Source: Amblyornis subalaris
Lineage: Eukaryota > Chordata > Aves > Passeriformes > Ptilonorhynchidae
NCBI GenBank assembly: GCA_018881555.1
Contig: JACAXG010000169.1
Span: forward strand, 760,280 to 824,279
Direction of reading: 5' to 3'
Length of the DNA: 64,000 nucleotides
In this document: positions 27,463 to 40,262 of the stretch, in pieces
How positions within the stretch are numbered: the stretch's first letter is position 1
Layout: each line of letters begins with the position of its first letter
Made by a program: the position numbers and the translations under genes
The notes under the pieces: model-generated
Seen by the model: only the letters and a program-made list of their open reading frames with translations
The model's database searches: none
What the model was told of the DNA's origin: nothing

Positions 27463-28029
27463 TGACTTGAGTGAAAACAATTACCTGCTCCTCTCAGTCA
27501 CACCAGAGAAGCTGCAGAACCTGCCAGGCCGTTCTCCAGCATTGACTCAGCACCAGAAGGAAAGCTTTGAGCCTGCAGTTACACATTTCTCAGGGTTTCA
27601 GAGTACAACATCCAGTCATGAGAACACAGAAAGGCAAGATCCCAGCAAGGCAAACCCACCACTTTCCATGGCATCTGTTACTCAAAGGAGTGACAGTAAT
27701 CCTAGGATAGGCCTTCCATGTCGCCTCTGAGCTGTGGCTGCAGAGACAGTGCCTGACTTCACACACTCACACAGAGCTCTCCTGTTCAGGATTCCAGTGG
27801 TGTGTTTGAGCTCACACCCTCATTTCCCATGGATCATCAAGCCTACCCAGAGGAAAACACATACCAAAGGTGGCAAATTAACATCAAAATAAAGCAATGT
27901 ACAAGACACCCTGGGAACAGGTTTGAGGGGGAGGGGCAATGTTTTACATCATCTCCCAGGGTAAGCTGAAGGAATTCCCAATGCTTGGGACAAGGGAAAT
28001 GGTAATGGGAGAGAAAAAAATTCTTTCAC

Positions 28030-28173
28030 CTCTGGGTTGAAATCTAAGTCAGGCTGGTAGTAGCCAAGACCCATTAGCTCAACATCTGCTAGTTGTTTGG
28101 CAGCCCATGTGAAGTGAGTTATATTCCTCAGTGTCCGCATCCCAGTCCCACTAATTGGCACCACATTGGCAAT
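28030..28173 (-). other. Unassigned candidate coding exon, 48 codons
   Basis: The minus strand shows an acceptor (ctctgtgtttag) then 144 nt open only in phase 0, then a donor (CCAGAG followed by GTGAAA). It reads IANVVPISGTGMRTLRNITH, then FTWAAKQLADVELMGLGYYQ, PDLDFNPE. I do not recognise the family. The strand and place would suit the divergent gene starting at 42.6 kb (EXD3 by synteny), but the text does not match the human EXD3 sequence I recall. It could be a pseudo-exon. Confidence 0.3.
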
Positions 28174-29059
28174 CTAAACACAGAGGTTAAGGTCTGAGCA
28201 CACAGCAGGCAGCAACTCTGAGATCAGGCAGCTTCACTTTGGGGGACACATGTGATAAATTATACTTTTAGTATATGGAACTCCATTTAATTGCCCCGCC
28301 ATCCTGTTCTGCCCTCAGAATAAAATTATAAATCCAAGCAAGCCAGCAAACTGTCAGCATTCCCTTGTCCAGCACACAGTTCCTGAAGCAGTAACACACA
28401 TTATTAACTCCATTACCAGTCAAAGCAACTTAAACAACTATTTAAATTTTAAGCAAAATGCTGTACAGCATAAAGGTAAGTATGAGCTAAAGAGTTTGCA
28501 TAATAGGTACCAATATCCATAAAAACACGATCTTTCCCTTAACTCCAGTTTTTAACTCAAAAATGCAACACTCACTAAAAAGCCAGTAACAATATAGTCT
28601 TATAAATCCCAAATAACAAGGCTCTTTGCTCTTTGTCTTTCCTTCTTCTGCAGCTTCCCAACAAGGAAGGGGAACAGGACAAAAAGGGAACAGGTCCTTT
28701 CCACAGGACCAAAGCTGATTTGAAAACAAGACCCATTAACTTTTAGAGAATTATTCTTTGTGTTGCCCCATAGTAAAATGTTTCTGTCTGACAACAACAA
28801 AACAAAACTTGTTAGCTCTCAATACATAGTAATAAAGAAAAATTGATTTTTCGTATCATCTGAATATGGCAGCATAAAAAAGTCTAAACTATGAAGGAAG
28901 GAAACCCATGTTACAGTTTAGAAACTGTTCCTGATGTTTACACATCACTTCAGTTTAAAGAACTGTTTATGATGGGAACATGATGAAAGCTGTTGAGCAT
29001 GAAGGGAGATAGAAATGAAGCCAAAAGAAGCATCTTTGCCAGAACTCCACAAGAAAAGA

Positions 29060-29180
29060 GAATCACAGAGTCAGTTAGTTTGGGAGGAACCTCTGGAGTT
29101 TTCCAATCCAATCAGCTGCTCAAAGAATGGCCAACTTCAAAGTGGGGTGAGGTTGCCCAAGGATATTTCAGATGAAAGCA
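29060..29180 (-). mobile_element. CR1 short fragment
   Basis: gaatcacagagtcagttagt, then ttgggaggaacctctggagt. A degraded CR1 tail in reverse orientation. Confidence 0.65.
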
Positions 29181-29695
29181 CCACATAGTGCAGTGCCCTG
29201 CAAAATCCACCTATAAAGAAATTTTTCTTGCAAGCCAAATCCCCCCTTCATTTACCACTGCTCTGGAAATNATTCCATTCTGAGCTGTTTTGAGAAGCAA
29301 TATGGCCAGCTGCCATCAGGAACAGTGATACCCTGNAAAGGCAACAAACCTAATCTGAGTATCCATCAGGACCAAGGGATGGAGAATTCAGCTGCTAGAA
29401 TGCAGACTTGAGGACAGGAGACTCTGAGAGAGCTTGGGAAGTCCAATCCTCCCAGGATCCATGTTTTATCTTACGTTGGAAAGGTATGCTCAGCCTGTGA
29501 GAAAAAGGCAGCAGTGACATGAGGCCAGTGTGCATGAAAACAACCCCAACCCCCAGTCTGCATTCCACAGCCACGCTCAAAGGAGCGGGCGTTTCCTTCT
29601 TGTGCAAGGAACACTTTGCAGAGTTTTAACATGCAGGGGGGCTGATTGGCTCTCAGCTGCCTCACACAGGAACAGCCTGCTGCTTTGGCACAGCT

Positions 29696-29921
29696 CTGCC
29701 AACACTGCCTGGCCTATTCCAGCACTGCCTAGCTTATGCCAACACTGCCTGGCTGTGCCAACACTGCGTGGTCTGGTTCTGCCAACACTACCTGGCCTAT
29801 TCCAGCACTGCCTAGCCTATGCCAACACTGCCTGGCTGTGCCAACGTTGCCTGACCTGGCTGTGCCAACGTTGCCTGACCTGGCTGTGCCAACACTGCCT
29901 GCCTGGCCTGGACACTGACAA
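29696..29921. repeat. Tandem repeat of ~20-25 bp units with an 83-bp higher-order copy
   Basis: Built from units such as cactgcctggctgtgccaa and ggctgtgccaacgttgcctg. A block beginning ctgccaacactgcctggcct at 29696 recurs at 29779 as ctgccaacactacctggcct, an 83-bp offset. It explains the Leu/Cys/Pro-rich open frames on both strands, which are not genes. It lies just left of a CR1 copy. Confidence 0.9.
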
Positions 29922-29994
29922 AGCCAGGCCAGTTTGACTTCTACCAGAAGGTGCTGCCAGTTCCCAGGGTCTGCACATGCTGTCGAGGATTCTG

Positions 29995-30550
29995 TTTTCT
30001 TTTCTCGCCCCTCTGCGCTGCCCTCGTGAGGCCCCACCTGCAGCGCTGTGCCCAGCTTTGGGGGCCTCAACACAGAAAGATGTGGAGCTGCTGGAGCGAG
30101 TCCAGAGGAGGCCATGGAGATGCTCGAGGACTGGAGCCTCTCTGCTCTGGAGCCAGGCTGGGAGAGCTGGGGGTGTTCACCTGGAGAAGAGAAGGCTCTG
30201 GGGAAACCTTAGAGCCCCTTCCAGTGCCCAAAGGGCTTATGAAAAGGAGAGAGAGNAACTTTTTATACAGGCAGATAGTGACAGGACAAGGGGCAATGGC
30301 TTCACACTGTCAGAGGGCAGGATTAAACTAGAAATTAGGAAGAAATTGTTCCCTGTGAGGGTGGGGAGGCCCTGGCACAGGTTGCCCAGAGAAGCTGTGG
30401 CTGCCCCATCCCTGCGAGTGTCCAAGGCCAGGTTGGACAGGGTTTGCAGCAACCTAGGATAGTGGAAGGTGTCCCTGCCCATGGCAGTGGTGNGACTGGG
30501 TGATCTTTAAGGTCCCTTCCAGCCCAAACCAGTCTGGCGTTCTGTGATTC
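29995..30550 (+). mobile_element. CR1 fragment including the end of the ORF2 region
   Basis: Starts with a remnant of the reverse-transcriptase C-terminus (reads ALVRPHLQRCAQLWGPQ) followed by ggagagctgggggtgttcac and ggttgcccagagaagctgtg, ending tcttccagcccaaaccag-like. This is the longest CR1 copy in the window. Confidence 0.9.
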
Positions 30551-32968
30551 AAGATGGACCAAGGGCTCTGCCTGATAAAGCAAGACCCCTCCTTCCCCAG
30601 AGCTCCAATGTCCCTGCCAGGCTATCCCTGCATCTGCTGCTGGCAGCAAGGACAGAGCGTTCTTTTTCCCATCACTATTTAAGCCTTTAAGGTGGATTTG
30701 TTCTTACTCTCTTCTATACCTTTGAGAAGTAGAATANGCTCATGCCACATTTTTCAAATGCCAGACCAATTCCTTCTGCTTGAAGACACATTATTAGCAG
30801 CTTCTTTTAAAATCACACCACTGCAAATGATTATATTGACTTTTGAGACAGGAACTGGTGAGCTGACATCTGAAAAAGAATTAAAGAGGACTGTGATGAC
30901 TGCCAGGAGTCCAGCACAAGCTGGAAGAAACCAGGATAGCATCAAGCACATCAATATTGCAACTGCCCTGCCTTGGGCCACATTCAGCCCCCAAGCTGCC
31001 AGTCCAGGAGGTGCTGAGGTGCTTCAGCACCAATTCCTGATGCTGCAGGAGTCAGTGGGATGATGAGGGCCAAGGAAACGTTATCAGTAAGTGATAGAGT
31101 GAGCTGCTTTACTCAGCAGCTCTCACACGCACTTCTGAACCCTCATGCGGGTATCAAGCAAGCATTTATACCCCAAATAAATGTTTCGTCACAAAACCAA
31201 GGATAGGAATAATACAAACTCATGAATTTCCTGAGAGTAATTCCTCTCCATTTAGAAAACAGGAGGGGTCCAAGAAAGAACTTCTTCTCTGCAGGGGAGG
31301 AAGGCAGGAAGGAAGGAAATGTGAATTACATACACCTCTAGATAAGTTCCCCTTTAAAAAAAAGGAAGGAAATTAGAGTTAACTAAAAAGAGCATGTTTA
31401 GCATCACTGCACAAGCTGGGGAAAAAACCTCGGAAATCCTGGCTAAAGATAATGCTGCCTCCTCCTGTCACTGCCAGGCTTTCCACAGCCACTGCCNCAG
31501 GGAGAGGTGAAAGGGCCATTCTTTACCCTTTTATAAGCAGCACCACTTTGAAGTTACAAATCAGAGTCACCATTTGATGGTCACTTCTCCCTATGTCATC
31601 CTATGTTTCATTGTAATAGGGCTGTTAAAAAACATGTGTTTTCACTTTTTTTTATTATTATTAAAAAAGGATAACTCATAACTGAGCAGAAACAAAGGAT
31701 CTGTTGATACAACAACATGTGGATTAAATCTGAAAGGAGAAAGAAAGCTGTTCTAATAAACTGACAATCCTGCTCAGAGGCCTTATATCCAGATCGGTGT
31801 AATAAATCATGAGCAAAGATTTCTCTTTGGCTGAAACAACCATTTATTTAGGCATGGAACAAGAGTATTTTAAAACTGCTCTGAACACTGTACACAAAAG
31901 ACTTTCTTCAGTTTTGTTCTTTTTTGTTTGTTCATTTTCTGTTGTGTTTTAAGCATATACCCAAAGTTTTGCATTTGCTTTACTTAAAAATAGTTACTTT
32001 TTGATGCTTAAACCTATGACAAGTCNGCCAGACAGCACCACTGGGCTCCTACAGAAACATGAGAAAAAAAGAAAGGAAAAAATGGTGCTTGCTCCATTAC
32101 ATCACTGCATTAGGCAGAAGACTGCCCTAAATTTAAGCTTTCCCCATTATGCTCCTCTCCTGTGTTTTTATAAACACAGTTGTACTTTTTCCTTTCACCT
32201 CTCTTAGCAGTGGCTTTTTCACTCTTTTTTAAGCACGAGGCACTCTGTACTATTGCTGCCCACCCCTATCACGCACAATTTGTCCCACAGTGGCTCCTGA
32301 GCCCAGCACAAGAACCTGCCCTGTCAGAACNTCAGTCTGGGGGCAGGAGAACAGCAGGGAGGAGGTCCAGAAACCCCAGTCACACCTCCAGCCTCAAAAC
32401 ATGCTCAGAACCAGCACTGGGCCTCCAGATCCCCCAGACACTGTGCTGGGCAAAAATCAGGGCTTGGCAGAACTTCTTGAGTATGACACTGACTGTAACC
32501 ATAGATGGGACTGAGAACTGCAACCATGTGTTTTAATAAAAATCAGGTTTGTACCTGGAACTGATTTCAGAGCTAAANCAGAGATGACACCAGCATCTAC
32601 TATTTCCCTTTAATGCATTGTGCTCTGGGATGGCATTGGTCAACTCATGCAAACACATCACCACAGAACACAGCTGGTCCTCAAACAGTGNCATAGACCA
32701 AAACATCATCATGAAATGAAACTTTCAGTTCCACAGAAATGTTCTGTGAGAAAATATTTCTAGGAGATGTGACTCAGAACTGGAAGAAAGTGTTTCATGC
32801 AAGCAGGCTGGAGCTCCTCTTAANTATGTTCTGTAATGCCACTGGCTCCTGGATTGCCATCATTTTTTAGAACACCCAAACTAGGGTAAAACATGAAAGG
32901 GATCTGGATATGGGATGGAAGATCACACTAAGGGAGTAAAGATTTTGGCTGAAGCCTCTGTCAGCCAC

Positions 32969-33000
32969 AGTGTCATGCCTAGTGTCACGCCTAGTGTCAC
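32969..33000. repeat. Short 12-bp tandem repeat
   Basis: agtgtcatgcct, agtgtcacgcct, agtgtcac: 2.7 units. Confidence 0.75.
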
Positions 33001-36000
33001 TTACAGAAATCACAAGAGTACAAGAAACACTCTTCAAAACCATTAGAAACCACAATCCCCAGCCTCACAGATGAAATTATTTAAGCTCAGCCACTGTTTT
33101 TTCCTCCACCAGAGGAGTCCCTATGTATTCCTTTCCACCTTAAAATCNGTTTGCCAGACAGACAAATGAAAGGTTCCTCAGAAACTCCAGCTGATGCAGT
33201 CACTGGGAAGCCATCCCAGACTGCCTTGCCTGCTGCTGTATTCCCAACTCCCTGAACGAATCCAGGGGCCACACAACAGCCCTGGGTCAGGTCTGGGCTG
33301 CTTCCTCTCCCTGATCCACTCCCTTTGCCCAGAGAAGCTGTTGCCACCCTCCCAGAAGAGCAGATGGAGNTGGGAAGTTTATGAGTGCCTGCCTTTATCC
33401 TAAGGTTGGTTTGCCAGGATACCCAGCCCAGACCTGACTGTAAGGGCTGTTCACCTTGTGCCATCAGTGCCTCGCAGGCTGCAGGATCTCCCCACAGCAT
33501 TGCTTCCCACACACCTGCAGCCACCCACATAGCACCACAGCTCAGCTCAGCTTCTGCTGCCTCCTCATGTGCTCTCCCATTGGGAGAGATGCTGGGGAAC
33601 CCCTGAGCAGGAACATCTCAACTTTTCTTCTACTCCAGGCAACCTCCCTTTGCCAAAAAGCTAACAAACNGACAGAAAGTTCTAGTAGGACAGAAAGGAA
33701 AAGTGCAAGAGGAGATTAAAAAGCAGGAGAGGAAAAAAAAAGGCCTGACCAGTACTTCTTATTATTCTGCTTTGATTGTGGAGAATGGAGTATCGTGGCC
33801 AACAGAGTTCATGGACGCCCTACACAGTGATATAGGACTCCAAGGAAGTGCTGTCTCCCAGCTGTAGCACAGAATCTGCTCTGATAAACCCTCCTGTTGT
33901 CAATGTTTACTGTCCCTACCCCAGGACAATAAAGCTGCACCTTGGAGTAAAGCTCCCTGGCAAGACACGCATGGCAGTCCCAGCTGCAAGGAACACTTCC
34001 CAGCCAGGAGCTGGTGAGTCAACCGGACAACTGGTTCTGTCCCTGCCCTACTCTGTGACCTGTCAACATCGCTCCCCCACGCTGTGCCTCCTCTCCCATC
34101 CTGGAGAGGCACAGGAGCACCCCAAGGAGCAACGCAGAACCCAGTTACCATCTGCGCTGCTCGCACAGCACGGGGAATTCAGAGGCTGAGTAAAGCCATA
34201 CCTTAAAGCTGAGGTTTATGCCCTGCAGGGATGGCTCCAGCCGAGGAAACATGGCCTGGGTTCTGCCAAGCCTCCCCAGAGTGGGGATGAGTCAGTGCTA
34301 ATTGCTCAGAAAGCGTTCCAGGTCCCACCGGTTTGGTATGGTTTTGTAAAAGCAAAACAAGGTATGTTTGGACAAAGGTGAGATTCTGTTTATGTTTACA
34401 GACAATCTGACTCCTGCATATAAAGAATGCTGCTCCTTGGACAAAAACCCAAAAACATCAGGAAATCAAAAGTAATGCAAATGATCTGGCTCTATAATCT
34501 TGCCAGAACAGAAACACCACNAAAGCAGTTGAACAATAATCAGGGTCTTAAATTTGACTTCTCTGACTCCTGCTTTGTTCAATATTTTAATTATATTTTT
34601 TTTAAATTCTAAACCGCTTCAGATTTCAAAGCACATTTATATACATTGATTAATTGTCCCAAGATAAAAATCATTATCCTCTTTTTGACAGAAGGAAAGT
34701 GAAAGGAGACACCACAAACTATTTGTCAAAGGCACAGACGGAACTGGTGGAAGGGATGGTACTAAAACCCAAGAGTTTCTGAAGCAACTTATTTTTTATA
34801 AAGGATTTACTTTTTTAAAGATGATAGCAACAAAAAAATTTCAAAAATGGATATATATTTAAGATCAAGGCATCTCATGGGGTAAAGGCCACAAGAAAAG
34901 CAAGTTANTCAAATTCATTAATTCACATTTGGAAAAACTCAGGTGAATTCTCTAACAGAGTTGCTATGTTCCATACAGAGCACAAGCATGAAATCAGCCC
35001 ACAGCACAGGCAGTCTTGCCTTGGATCATCAGTACCCGGGGTAATCCAGCTCCAGATTCCCATTTTCTGCTCTGGGGGCAAAGGACATTTGCATGAGGAT
35101 TTTCTCTGGAGAGCCGGTGGGAATGCGGCTGCTCGGCTCCCGTGGGTGATTCCAGAGTGCCCTCTAACGAGGCTGCAGCTGCACTTCACACACACAGGGA
35201 CACCAGGAAAACCCAAAATGAGCCTTTCCAGAAATTTCTCATGAGAAAACAAGCTTTGTTTCCACTCGAAAAGGGCAGAGCAAATGACATACACTAACTA
35301 CTGCCTGCTCCTGCACAGACATTTTATACTGGCCTGTATTATACAAGCCCTCGTTGGTAAATACCTCAGTAGACAGCAGAACTAAAGAGAAAGATGGGAA
35401 AATTCACAGTTCCCCCATTCCAAGAGAAGAAAGGATACTGAACCAGATGACAGTTAACACAGTACAACTTTTTAAGATAAACTGAGTTCTACACAATCTA
35501 CTTTATCTATAAGGAACTGCTGGGTAACTTTTTAACATAGGATGTACTAAAATCAAACTTTACAAAAGTAAGTGAATATCATAAATGAAGTTCACAAATC
35601 AAAATGGAATCCTCATAAATCTATTCCCTAATACACTGGTATACCATAAAATACTGACTATTTGGAGGATGTCTGCACCCAAGAGTGGTCACACAAGCTG
35701 CAGTGATGAAACAGGACTGGTTACAAGTTGGTACAACAGACACGTGGTTTATTGTCCACCTACGTAAACAAATTAACTATCCTGCAAACCAACGTTCTTA
35801 TTACTTTGAGAAACAAACCCCACAGCGATCCTCAGAACAGAAATTCTTTTAAATAATCTTGGCATCACATTGTCAGATTAGGAACGTTCCTTCCCCTTAA
35901 AGGTGTACCTATAGCTATGCCCTGAGAGCACAGCTGCTCACTGTAGGCTCAGAACAGTCACAGCAGCCTGTGCAGCTCCTGCTCCCTCCCTCCCCCCTGT

Positions 36001-36204
36001 CCTGCACCAAGGCACCCTGCTCGGGTGTCCCCCAACACCCCAGCTGGGAGCAGGTGAAAATGATCCTCTCCCAAGCTCCTACAGGACAGAATGGAAAGGG
36101 GCAGGAATTCCTGAAGCTGCGCTTCATCCTGCTAGGTGTGTCAGAAGCTGCCCCATCCTGCCAGATGTGTGTCAGAAGGCTCTGAACAAACCTGGCAAAC
36201 TCAC

Positions 36205-36272
36205 CCCAAAGGAGGACGGTGAAGGTGTTACTTGCTGAGGGATGTCTGGGGGATCCCGCTGCCACCACGGAG
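36205..36272 (-). other. Candidate exon (68 nt), coding state unknown
   Basis: The minus strand has a good acceptor (gtttgcttccttgcag) and a consensus donor (TTTGGG then GTGAGT). Two frames are open. Strand and position would suit a 5' exon of the divergent gene. There is no protein match. Confidence 0.25.
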
Positions 36273-36544
36273 CTGCAAGGAAGCAAACAGGGCTGTGAGC
36301 ACTTGTTGAACACCTGGCAACACAACACCTCAGCCCATGGCCCCCAACAAGCACCTGGATAAGTGCCAGCCTAAAGAGAGAGACTGGTAGGCATCAAATG
36401 CTCCCCTGAACCTGACTTACACACNTGCCAACTTCTTGACTTGCTGCTAAACATCTTTACTGTAATGTTAAGATCATGAGGTGCTATGAGGNGAGACCTC
36501 ACAGCAATCTGCTGATTCCTGACGAGATGCAGCAGAGGGACAGC

Positions 36545-36825
36545 TCTGATCTCTGCTCTCTGTGACCAGGGACAGGACCCGGGGAACGGCTGGAGCTGTG
36601 TCAGGGAGGGTCAGGCTGGATATCAGGGAATGGTTTTCCCCTAGAAGGTGTTGGGGCACTGAAGAGGCTCCCCAGGGAATGGTCATGGCCCCAAGGCTGC
36701 CAGAGCTCCAGAAGCTCTCAGGCACAGGGTGGGATTGTTGGGGTGTCCTGGGCAGGGCCAGGAGTTGGAGTTGNCGATCCTGGTGGGTCCCTTCCAGCTC
36801 AGGGGATTCTATGATTCTGTGTGGG
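36545..36825 (+). mobile_element. CR1 3' fragment
   Basis: gggacaggacccggggaacg, then gtcaggctggatatcaggga, ggctccccagggaatggtca and ggggattctatgattctgtg, with the CR1 terminal octamer-like repeat at the end. Confidence 0.9.
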
Positions 36826-39800
36826 TCACCAAAGACTAAGGGGAACACCATACCAATGTGATGAACCATTCAGGGAACCAGTGTCNCGACCCACACTTCA
36901 CCAAACACAGCACCTCCAGGAAACCTCTGCTCCATGCATGGAACGGCCCAGTGGCCACCACTGCTCACAAGGAGCCCCAGACAACAACACCCTCNGCTGC
37001 ACAGGTAACAAAAACCTGCCCTGCTCCACCGAAACTGCAGCTTGAGCCTGTACAGCACAACTGCACTGCCCTTCTCAAACAGCCAAACTCATTTCCTTTC
37101 AGCTTCTAACAGTGGGAGATTTTAGTCTCCAAGGAATATTTTCCAAAAATGTGCAGACAATTGTACAACCCAAGAAAACCCACGTGGATCAGACTGATAG
37201 GGCCAGCATTTCCCAAGCAGTGCAGAGTCCCTCCTGTGCTTGCTCACATGTTCAAACATTCCTCACAGCAGTGCTTCGTTCCAGCCAACTCTTTTCCTGA
37301 CATAACAGCTTATTCCTTGAGGAGGTTCAGGCAGAGTTTGAAATTACGAAGATCAGCAGTGGACAGGCAGTGTCCTGGCTGTTTTGAAAAAGAGACTTTT
37401 CTTTCATGAACACGTAACCTAAACAAGGCTCAGTGAATTGATATAAAATCAAAAATTATCAGAAAGTGCCTTTTGAACCAGAAAGCAGGAAGTTTCAGCA
37501 CAGAATAAAAAGTGTGGGAAAATGAAAGAGCAAATTAACCTCTGAAATGAGTAAGTGAACCCCAGTTGCATGCAGAGCTGTAAGGGTAACCCCCTTGTAA
37601 GGCATTCTGCTTTTGAAAGCAAGACGAGCAACAGCCAGGAATAAATCACATTGTGTGGGTATCACGAGCCATGGAATGAGAAAAAAAAAGTGTTACGTTA
37701 ATCAAGAGTCAAAAATGACAGCTGCCACTCATTTAGATTTAACATGAAGTGTGACCGTATCTTTGGCAGAGCTGGAGATGTAATAGAGGGGAAATTATTT
37801 AAATGCATGAAATCCATGTAGAGCTTGGGTCTCTGCTGCTCTGGCTCTGTAATGTGTACCAACAATCACAGCCATGCCCAGCTCAGCACCCTGCACAGGA
37901 GTCAGAGCTCCCCTGTACAGACACAAACCTGCAGCTTTGCTCTCCCAAACAGGCTCAGGGATGGACTGCAGCACTGGGCAGAGAACTTGGCTGCTATACT
38001 ATGACAGAAAAAGGAGGGTTTGATGCATTTTTATGTCAGCTGCTCCCACCACAAGCAGGGGCAGGTATGGCCTGCAGGAACAGCAGCTCCAGAGCAGGAC
38101 ACCAACAGTAACCACTCCTGATAAGTAAGTTTAAAATTGGTTCCAGTGCTGTTACTGTTCAAATGTTTATACAACATAAATTACAATTTTTTTTCCCCTT
38201 GCTTAATTCTTCCATTATTTATATCTATTTTTTCTTCATTAGCAACTTCCTTCTTCAGGATCCACAGTGTGGCAAGTAGAGGGAATACACAGCCTTGTCC
38301 AGTGGGATATTGCTCAGAGAAGGCACAGAACCCTCATGTACAGGTGATCAGACAGAAGCTGAAGGATTTTTAACTGCTCCTGGTCTGATCAGATTCCAAG
38401 ACACTTCTTTACCTTCCGTGCTCGCCTATTCCTTGCAGAAGGCACTGCAAGGAGGATTATTCTGTAAGAATTAACACCACATGAATTCTTTTTCTGCTCT
38501 AGAAANGTCTTTGACAGTAGCAATTGCCTCAGCCCTGAGAGGTCTACTCCAGCTTAGAGCCAGCACCAAGGGCTGTGCCCAGAGCAGCAGCCCAAGCGAG
38601 TGGCAAAGCTGAGACTAAATAAGTTGTTAATGACATAAGCAGGGTTTATTGCCTGATTTTTACCTGCAGCCCATAAAGCAGGATTTGCCCCACATCACCC
38701 AGCAGAACAGGCAGTTAGCACAGCTGGGAAAAGGACACCCTACTCCTGACCTCAAACACCTGCACAAGACACTCACTTTCCAGGCCGAAGTTAATGCCAT
38801 TTCGTCACATTGCAACACCAGGCCTCCCCATGGATTCCAAAAGAATGAAGACTTTTATCCTCTGGAAAAACAGCTTTCCAGACTTCTGATATCCCACGTA
38901 TACACATTCCCCTCTTTCATTTTTCTGCAAATTTTTTCAGATTTTTATCACTGACATCTACCATAGCTCCTCCAACACTGTATCAATTTATTCCACATTC
39001 AATGAATTAAGAGATGTGAAGCAGATGTTCAGCTTTAGCACATGTCCTGTTTCTGTTCATGTATTTCTGGTTCCTCACACATTGCTCAGTTCCTCTGTGA
39101 CCAACCCTCTCTCCAGTGCCCCTCATCACCAAGGGAGCTGCTTGAGGAGGCTGTCAGAGCACCAAGAATCCTCAGAGAGCTACAAAAAAAGGCATATTAT
39201 TTAAAGGCATATTACACAGACTCAGTAATTAGCTTTTTGAATCAAATTATTAAAACTTGGTTCAAAAGAACACTTTTAATTCCAATAAAATGTCTCTGTC
39301 ATTAGTCCAGAGGTGGCCTGTCATTCCCTCTCCTCTCAGGCTACATCACATCACATCACACATCAGCAAGTTATTTAATGCACATTTGGGTAAATTATTT
39401 ATTCACAGGTGCAACTACTTTGGTTGTCTGAGTATAACTGCACAGACCTGAGCCTCTGTGAACTGGCATCTACCTCTGCATGGGGATCCTTCTGCACCAC
39501 TGGAGAGCTGAGAACTCTCAACACAGGGACTGCTCCCTCTCACTGAACTGCCTTTGGAGAATCACAGAAGTTACACTTGTTCCAGCTTTGCCAATTCCTG
39601 CCTGTCATGGAAAGGAGCAATTTGAAGTCTTTAGTCCTGAGTGTCTGCACATGCTCTGTGCACCACACACTGATCTGATGCAGTTTGTGTGAGCAGTGTT
39701 TGCCCCAACAGACAGGAGTTTTGTGCAACCACTGAGCTGTAACCACCACCAAAGCCCTGGGCAGGTGAGTGCCAGGATTCCTACCAGGCAGCATTATTGC

Positions 39801-40164
39801 CTTAGAAACTCCAGACAGAGCTTTTCTTATGGAGCATTTACAGTCCAGATGATGCATTTTGCTAGTTCTGCTCCAAATGCTAAAATTTGATTATTCCTGC
39901 TCTGTTGCTTGCACATACCATGAGAAAACACATGGAATCAGAAGTNACGGCTATCAGTCATGGCTGAGCCAAAGGCTGACCCCAGCCATGGGCAGGTGCC
40001 TGTTCCCATGTACAACCAGGGAGGCAGAGAGCACCCAGAGTGCACCAAAATGCACAGTGCTGTGTAAGAGGCACTTTCACTGCTCATGGGAGCACAGAGA
40101 GATTTGTTGACCCTTTTATAAATCCTCCTAGCCTGAAAGCACCCTTGTACTACTGAAACAATAC

Positions 40165-40262
40165 CTGGAGCCTGATCCAGCTGGAGATGTCCCTGCTCAC
40201 TGAAGAAGGTTGGAATAGATGGGCTTTAAAGGTCCCTTCCAACCCAAACCATTCCAGATTGA
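40165..40262 (+). mobile_element. CR1 3' end, short
   Basis: agaaggttggaatagatggg, then ctttaaaggtcccttccaac and ccaaaccattccagatt. Only the terminal part remains. Confidence 0.8.

Larger units (their letters stand above)
13111..29059. other. Non-coding stretch with few repeats
   Basis: Besides the CR1 copies and the candidate exons listed, there is no recognised gene. The part from 16.6 to 22.7 kb shows no repeat that I can identify. Splice-like pairs occur at several places on the minus strand (for example 14153-14202 and 14416-14507), but their phases do not chain together. 25528-26325 holds an unusually long plus-strand open frame, noted among the findings. Confidence 0.5.

Noticed and set aside
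29530..30115. Open frames rich in Leu, Cys, Pro and Val over 29.5-30.1 kb
   Set aside because: They are translations of the tandem repeat on both strands.
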